Origin: Litorivivens sp041625575
GTDB lineage: Bacteria > Pseudomonadota > Gammaproteobacteria > Pseudomonadales > Spongiibacteraceae
Direction of reading: 5' to 3'
Length of the DNA stretch: 17,804 nucleotides
NCBI GenBank assembly: GCA_041625575.1
Contig: JBFJTG010000064.1
Span: 1 to 17,804 of the forward strand
Positions 13,695 through 17,804 of the stretch are shown here, piece by piece (the stretch's first letter is position 1; every line of letters begins with the position of its first letter). The notes beneath the pieces were generated by a model. That model did not search any database. It had not been told where the DNA came from and saw only the letters and a list, made by a program, of their open reading frames with translations. The position numbers and the translations under genes are program-made.

Positions 13695-15485
13695 CTAGGC
13701 TTTGGCAGGCGGTACAAAACTCACAAGGGTGTCGCCTACCTTCAAAGTCGGCGACTCCTGAGACACCCAATCCAGGCGCCCCTCCTTACTCACAACCGCA
13801 ACCATTACCGACTCTTCCGACAGCTGCATAATAATGGACTCGCCGCTGAACTCTTCGGTCACGCGTGTTTTTTGAAATTTCCAATCGCGGATGAGATTGT
13901 TCCACAGCGCGCCAAAGGTCACCTTGCGCGAAAATACACTGATGCCCCGTCGCGCATGAGCTACCTTGCGGCGATCCGTATCATCGGCGGTGTCTGCATC
14001 GCTTAGCTGAAACACTTTGTTGCGCCCAACTTCGACCGCAAAATGATTGCAGACCATTGAGTTGTAGGCCACGTTGCCGGTTGCCGCGAGCACAATTTTG
14101 ACACCGTCAAGCTCCAGCGCCTCTTCCGCTTTTTCCGACAAAACCTCCCCATACCAGGTTGTCAGCCCCTGCTGGCGCGCAGGTCGCAGACGCGCCCAAT
14201 CGGTGTCAGCGATCAGGACGTCAACGTTTAGTTCCTTAAGCACCCGACACAGTTCTATCGTCCAGGGCGATGATCCGGCGATCAACACCCGGCCGGAACC
14301 GTCGGCGCGCAGCCCCAGCCGGATAGACAAGGGCCCCAGCGAAAAGCCGTGAAGAATAACCGTCGCGAAGATCACCATGAATACTGCAGGCACCAGCAAT
14401 TCGGCACCGGCATAGCCCGCTTCGATCATGGCGGGAGCAAAGGCACCTGCCGATGCGGCGGCGACCACCCCGCGGGGCGCGATCCAGCCAATCATCAAAC
14501 GCTCACGCCAATTACAGTCAACGCCGATGGTAGAAAGCCAGACCGTGGCCGGACGCACCACAAACAAAAAAACCAGGAGCATCGCTACCATGCGCCAGTT
14601 AACCTGCTTGAGAATTTCCGGGTCGAGCGAGGCCGTGAGAACGACAAACAGGAAGGACACCAAAATGATGGTGATGTATTCCTTGAAGCGACGCATTTCA
14701 TCGATACTGCGCAGGCGCATATTACCCATGACAACGCCCATCACCGTAACCGCCAGCAGCCCGGACTCGTGCAGCACCAAATGCGAAAGTGCATAAATAC
14801 CCAGTATCACGGCGATAATCATGGGAGCCTTGAGATACTCCGGCACCCAACCACGGCGGAAAAATATCCCCAGGGTAAAGCCACCGCCACCGCCAATACC
14901 CAAGGCAACCAGCGCGGCAATAATCAGGCTGGAAAGAGCAGAACCCAAGCCCCCTCCCTCGCCGGAGTACAAAAAATACTGGTAAACGATAACGGCCAGC
15001 AACACCCCGATCGGGTCGTTGATAATACCTTCCCATTTCAAATACGAGGCCGTACGCCGGTTTAAGTTGGCGTGCTTAAGCAGGGGCATTATCACGGTGG
15101 GGCCGGTCACCACCAAAATGGCACCCAGCAGCAGGGCCACCGGCCAACTCAGGCCGCCGACAAAATGCGCCGCCAGAGTACCCAACACCCATGCCACAAC
15201 CACGCCGACAGAGGTCAAACGCCTAACGACGCGCCCCGCCTCCCGCAGTTCGTGCAACTGCAGGTTGAGGCCGCCTTCAAATAGAATAACCGCGACGAAG
15301 AGCTGGATAACGGAATTTAAACCCGAACCGAAATCGTCTATCGGGTGAACCACCCCGCCGATCGGGCCGAGCAGCAGGCCAGCCGCGGCAAGCAAGACAA
15401 TCGCAGGAATACGAAGCCGCCATGCCAGCCACTGACAGAGAATACCGGTGACAAGAATCAGGACGAGCGCGAGCGAAAGCTCCAT
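13695..15485 (-). CDS. CPA1-type Na+(K+)/H+ antiporter with C-terminal RCK (TrkA) domains
   Basis: Inner-membrane cation/proton antiporter for pH and Na+/K+ balance. The 596-residue product starts with about 12-13 hydrophobic segments (1-390). Family signatures are LFEGGLNL (68-75), VVTGPTVIMPLL (125-136) and KWEGIINDPIG (150-160). The N156-D157 pair is typical of CPA1 (NhaP-like) carriers, whereas CPA2 carriers have D-D. A Rossmann-like RCK_N/TrkA-N domain follows (about 400-510), then an RCK_C domain ending VKVGDTLVSF-like (here LKVGDTLVSFVPP). The nucleotide loop reads A-G-S-S-P-W-T (G404 onward) rather than GxGxxG, so NAD binding may be altered or lost. The ATG follows AAGGA at 9 nt. The gene is monocistronic and convergent with ettA. 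Which cation it carries cannot be told from sequence. Confidence 0.92.
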   Translation of the reverse strand: MELSLALVLILVTGILCQWLAWRLRIPAIVLLAAAGLLLGPIGGVVHPIDDFGSGLNSVIQLFVAVILFEGGLNLQLHELREAGRVVRRLTSVGVVVAWVLGTLAAHFVGGLSWPVALLLGAILVVTGPTVIMPLLKHANLNRRTASYLKWEGIINDPIGVLLAVIVYQYFLYSGEGGGLGSALSSLIIAALVALGIGGGGGFTLGIFFRRGWVPEYLKAPMIIAVILGIYALSHLVLHESGLLAVTVMGVVMGNMRLRSIDEMRRFKEYITIILVSFLFVVLTASLDPEILKQVNWRMVAMLLVFLFVVRPATVWLSTIGVDCNWRERLMIGWIAPRGVVAAASAGAFAPAMIEAGYAGAELLVPAVFMVIFATVILHGFSLGPLSIRLGLRADGSGRVLIAGSSPWTIELCRVLKELNVDVLIADTDWARLRPARQQGLTTWYGEVLSEKAEEALELDGVKIVLAATGNVAYNSMVCNHFAVEVGRNKVFQLSDADTADDTDRRKVAHARRGISVFSRKVTFGALWNNLIRDWKFQKTRVTEEFSGESIIMQLSEESVMVAVVSKEGRLDWVSQESPTLKVGDTLVSFVPPAKA

Positions 15486-15634
15486 GTAGATATTCCTTAT
15501 TTACAGGCACCGGACTCCGGCGCGACGATCAGGTATTGTCGATCTAATTCAAAGCCCCTCGCAAGCTGGCGATGGAATCAATGTCGGCTTACCCCAGCAT
15601 AGGGCCATACGGCCATTTCCGCCAAGCAGAGCTT

Positions 15635-15664
15635 TTGACGAGATTGAATTTGTCTGTGTATTAT
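15635..15664 (+). promoter_or_regulatory. Strong sigma70 promoter of the GH108 muramidase gene
   Basis: TTGACG (15635-15640) and TATTAT (15659-15664), each matching five of six consensus bases, are spaced by 18 bp. The start site would be near 15671, giving a leader of about 27 nt. It is the best-looking promoter in the window. Confidence 0.65.
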
Positions 15665-15697
15665 TTCAACAGAAAACTCAATTATCAGGGATTGATC

Positions 15698-16213
15698 ATG
15701 GCAGAGTTTAGAGAAGCATTCGAAGAAATGATTCGCAATGAAGGCGGCTACGTCTTCCACAATGTCCCGGGCGATCGCGGCGGCGACACCTATGCCGGCA
15801 TAGCACGGCGCTATCACCCGAGTTGGCGCGGCTGGTCAATGATTGACGCGCAAGACATGAGTAATCCCGATCTAAGCACCAGTGTCGAAGAATTTTATCG
15901 TGAACACTTCTGGGGGCGCCTGCGCGGGGATCATATTCAGGATCAGCGCATCGCCGAAACCTTATTTGATTTCGCCGTCAACGCCGGGCTGCGCACCGCT
16001 GTGCGTCTCGCCCAACAGGTGCTAGGTGCCACGCCAGACGGCGTAATGGGCCCGATTACCATCGATCTAATCAATCAACATCCGGCCAAGGAGTTTCTCT
16101 ACCACTACGCCATGGCCAAAGTGGCGCGCTACGCCGAGATAGTAAATAGCGATCGCAGCCAATCCAAGTTCCTGCTCGGATGGATTAACCGAACCCTGAA
16201 AGGTGTTACCTAG
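15698..16213 (+). CDS. GH108-family muramidase (N-acetylmuramidase) with peptidoglycan-binding domain
   Basis: Predicted peptidoglycan hydrolase cleaving the MurNAc-GlcNAc bond. With the ATG at 15698 (AGGG, 7 nt upstream) it has 171 residues. The glycosyl hydrolase 108 domain (about 1-90) carries RNEGGY with the presumed catalytic E15, then DRGGDTYAGIARRYHP (26-41). The C-terminal part (about 91-165) matches the PG_binding_3 layout, with LFDFAVNAGLRTAVRLAQQVLGATPDGVMGPITI. The family is common in phage lysis cassettes and also occurs as single bacterial genes. There is no signal peptide, lipobox or N-terminal membrane anchor, and no holin, spanin or other phage gene nearby. The frame is open back to 15572, but the extension covers the promoter and lacks a ribosome site. 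The stop overlaps that of the convergent oxidoreductase. Confidence 0.88.
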   Translation: MAEFREAFEEMIRNEGGYVFHNVPGDRGGDTYAGIARRYHPSWRGWSMIDAQDMSNPDLSTSVEEFYREHFWGRLRGDHIQDQRIAETLFDFAVNAGLRTAVRLAQQVLGATPDGVMGPITIDLINQHPAKEFLYHYAMAKVARYAEIVNSDRSQSKFLLGWINRTLKGVT

Positions 16214-17804
16214 GCGGGCTGTGGCTCGCTTGGTTGCCAGCTTTTCAAGAGCTTCATCATTTGGCGCGCCTTCACCGGTCCAAGCATAACGCTGGTAGTC
16301 ATCATCCCCCCCATTACCGCCCCGCCAATGCCCGCCGTCACAATATCGGCGCCGGTCAAATACAGGTTTTTAATGGGAGTTTGCGGGTGCAGCGAAGGAT
16401 GATCGAATCGATCAGGAAAATGTTCGAGGCCATAAATTTCACCCTGCTGGTTGCGCTGATAAAACTGGGTCGACAGGGGCGTAGACAGCTCATGAAAATC
16501 TAACGCTGCCTCCAGCTGCGGCATACGCTTAAACAAAATAGACAGTAATTTGTCAGCGAGCTGTTTCTTTTTGGCTTCGTAGTTATCACCGCGCTGCTGC
16601 CAGGTTGTTCCCTGCCACTCGCCAAACCATTCCGGCTGGGTGACAGTCACAATTTCGACAGTCGATTTACCCGGATAGCGATTTTCCCAATCAGGGTCTT
16701 TGGCAGAGGGGAACGACACATACACCAGCGGAAAAGGCGCTTCGTCAGGCGCGTCGAGATAGGCCTGTAAATTACCTTCGTGATCCTCACTCGGATATAT
16801 CCACAAGTTCGTTGTCTCCATACCCAGCTCTGCCGGTGTTCCCTTGAACCCCGCGTAAAGGCAAAGGTGGGCACTCGACAACTTAATCTGCTTTTCTTTA
16901 CCTTCGCTCGGCAGCAGGTGCCGCGCAGACTCCGGTAGCAATCGCTTTACCGTAGGCAGGAAGCCCGCATTGCTCACAACTTTGGGAGCACGAATCTCGG
17001 TGCCATCAGCCATAAGCACGCCGACCGCCTGCTTACCTTCAATCAGGATTTGCTCCACCTCCGCGTAGGTAAACACTTCGCCTCCGGCCGCCTGAATTGT
17101 CGGAATGATCGTGCGCGCCATAGCCGATGCACCACCGACCGGATAGGCACCGCCCGCAAGGTAATGTTTGGCAACCAGCGCATGCATCAGAAATGAAGAT
17201 TCAGCCGGAGGTAAACCGTAGTCTCCCCACTGCCCCGTGAGGACAGCGATCAACTCCTGATTCGACGTGAGATTTTCCAGAACTTCCCGCGTGGTTTGAA
17301 AAAAGTGCTTATCCATTAACAGGGAGCGGGATTTGCCGTAAGCCCGCCCCAAGCTGCGCGGCATGGCCTGGCCCGCGAAAAAACGACTGCTTTGATAGCT
17401 GGTTTTGCGAATGAGTGCGACATAGTGACGAATTGCAGCTTCTTCATCGGGAAAGCGGTCGATCAACTCATTAATGAAATTTTCAGTACCCGCGATCAGG
17501 TCATACTCGCGATCGCCCAAAATGATGCGATCGTAGGCCGCGTCCATTTCTGCCCATTGCAAGCGGCCATCGCTCACGACATCAAAAATGCGCCGAAGAG
17601 TCGACGAGGGTTTGTGCACGTCGCCGATATAGTGCACGCCAACGTCCCATTCATAGCCTTCTCGCTCATAGGCGTGAGTGTAGCCCCCGGCGGTATAGTG
17701 CTGCTCCAATACACAGACCCGCTGCCCCAACAAAGACAGCAGCGCCGCGTTAACGAGCCCCCCGATCCCCGAGCCCACGACAATGACATCATAGGAGTCG
17801 GCCA
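16210..17804 (-). CDS. Retinol saturase / carotenoid desaturase-like FAD-dependent oxidoreductase (start codon at window edge)
   Basis: FAD/NAD(P)-dependent flavoprotein of the phytoene desaturase / all-trans-retinol 13,14-reductase / CrtISO group. The readable part starts ADSYDVIVVGSGIGG, a dinucleotide-binding fold with VGSGIGG and VLEQHYTAGGYTHAYE, then DVGVHYIGD as in retinol saturases. The C-terminal cofactor block is NLYLTGADIVTAGIGGAVMGG. The last two bases on the right read TG in frame before GCC, so an ATG (or GTG) straddling the edge at 17805 is likely, giving about 531 residues and an essentially complete gene. The central part has LAGGAYPVGGASAMARTI, also family-like. Substrate is unknown: a lipid, carotenoid or terpenoid double bond is the family expectation. 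No crt genes are visible. It ends in a 4-bp overlap with the convergent muramidase gene. Confidence 0.88.
   Translation of the reverse strand, partial: ADSYDVIVVGSGIGGLVNAALLSLLGQRVCVLEQHYTAGGYTHAYEREGYEWDVGVHYIGDVHKPSSTLRRIFDVVSDGRLQWAEMDAAYDRIILGDREYDLIAGTENFINELIDRFPDEEAAIRHYVALIRKTSYQSSRFFAGQAMPRSLGRAYGKSRSLLMDKHFFQTTREVLENLTSNQELIAVLTGQWGDYGLPPAESSFLMHALVAKHYLAGGAYPVGGASAMARTIIPTIQAAGGEVFTYAEVEQILIEGKQAVGVLMADGTEIRAPKVVSNAGFLPTVKRLLPESARHLLPSEGKEKQIKLSSAHLCLYAGFKGTPAELGMETTNLWIYPSEDHEGNLQAYLDAPDEAPFPLVYVSFPSAKDPDWENRYPGKSTVEIVTVTQPEWFGEWQGTTWQQRGDNYEAKKKQLADKLLSILFKRMPQLEAALDFHELSTPLSTQFYQRNQQGEIYGLEHFPDRFDHPSLHPQTPIKNLYLTGADIVTAGIGGAVMGGMMTTSVMLGPVKARQMMKLLKSWQPSEPQPA

Noticed and set aside
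14349..15065. 238-codon open frame on the plus strand over the antiporter gene
   Set aside because: Its composition (rich in H, N, Q, R) is the expected antisense of a membrane protein; no start signals.
15572..15697. 42-codon N-terminal extension of the GH108 protein
   Set aside because: It covers the strong promoter, so the mRNA would not include it; it also does not form a signal peptide.
15698..16213. Prophage remnant around the muramidase gene
   Set aside because: No integrase, att-like repeats, holin, spanin or structural genes nearby; flanking genes are ordinary bacterial ones.
1..17804. tRNA, rRNA, CRISPR array, insertion sequence
   Set aside because: No cloverleaf-like gene, rRNA segment, regularly spaced repeat array, transposase frame or terminal inverted repeats were seen on either strand.

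Overview
The window looks like ordinary chromosome of a gammaproteobacterium. The order nrdR-ribD-ribE-ribB-ribH-nusB-thiL-pgpA is a gammaproteobacterial hallmark. The protein sequences, the ettA and egtBD genes and moderate GC suggest a marine Cellvibrionales-type organism (inference; no search could be run). There are no tRNA, rRNA, CRISPR, IS or clear prophage features.

Left (1-1310, minus strand): the 5' half of thiC runs off the left edge. Behind it lies a 155-nt leader, a textbook TPP riboswitch (1136-1219) and a good sigma70 promoter whose start would fall at the 5' edge of the aptamer.

Centre-left (1311-8529, minus strand): a tightly packed operon-like run of nrdR, ribD, ribE, ribB fused to a degenerate GTP cyclohydrolase II domain (RibBX type), ribH, nusB, thiL and pgpA, with overlapping or near-touching junctions. 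It supplies most of riboflavin synthesis (no active GTP cyclohydrolase II), the last step of TPP synthesis, an antitermination factor, a phospholipid phosphatase and the ribonucleotide reductase repressor. glyA lies upstream, separated by a stem-loop and preceded by a 206-bp intergenic region rich in inverted repeats.

Centre-right (8736-13652): a PhzF-family gene (minus) is divergent from egtB-egtD (plus), a two-gene ergothioneine module whose EgtB carries the Tyr-Tyr pair of cysteine-using (type II) enzymes. ettA, an ABC-F translation factor, follows on the plus strand and ends in a perfect 11-bp stem-loop shared with the convergent antiporter gene.

Right (13695-17804): a CPA1-type Na+/H+ antiporter with C-terminal RCK domains (minus); a solitary GH108 muramidase without signal peptide (plus) with its own strong promoter; and a retinol saturase/carotenoid-desaturase-like flavoprotein (minus) whose start codon straddles the right edge and whose stop codon overlaps the muramidase stop.

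I do not see a convincing wholly new system. The points most worth a second look are the short-route ergothioneine module with its palindromic intergenic region, the thiC riboswitch expression platform, the RibBX domain that has lost its zinc and GTP motifs, the palindrome-rich glyA leader, and the orphan cytoplasmic-looking muramidase interlocked with an oxidoreductase.
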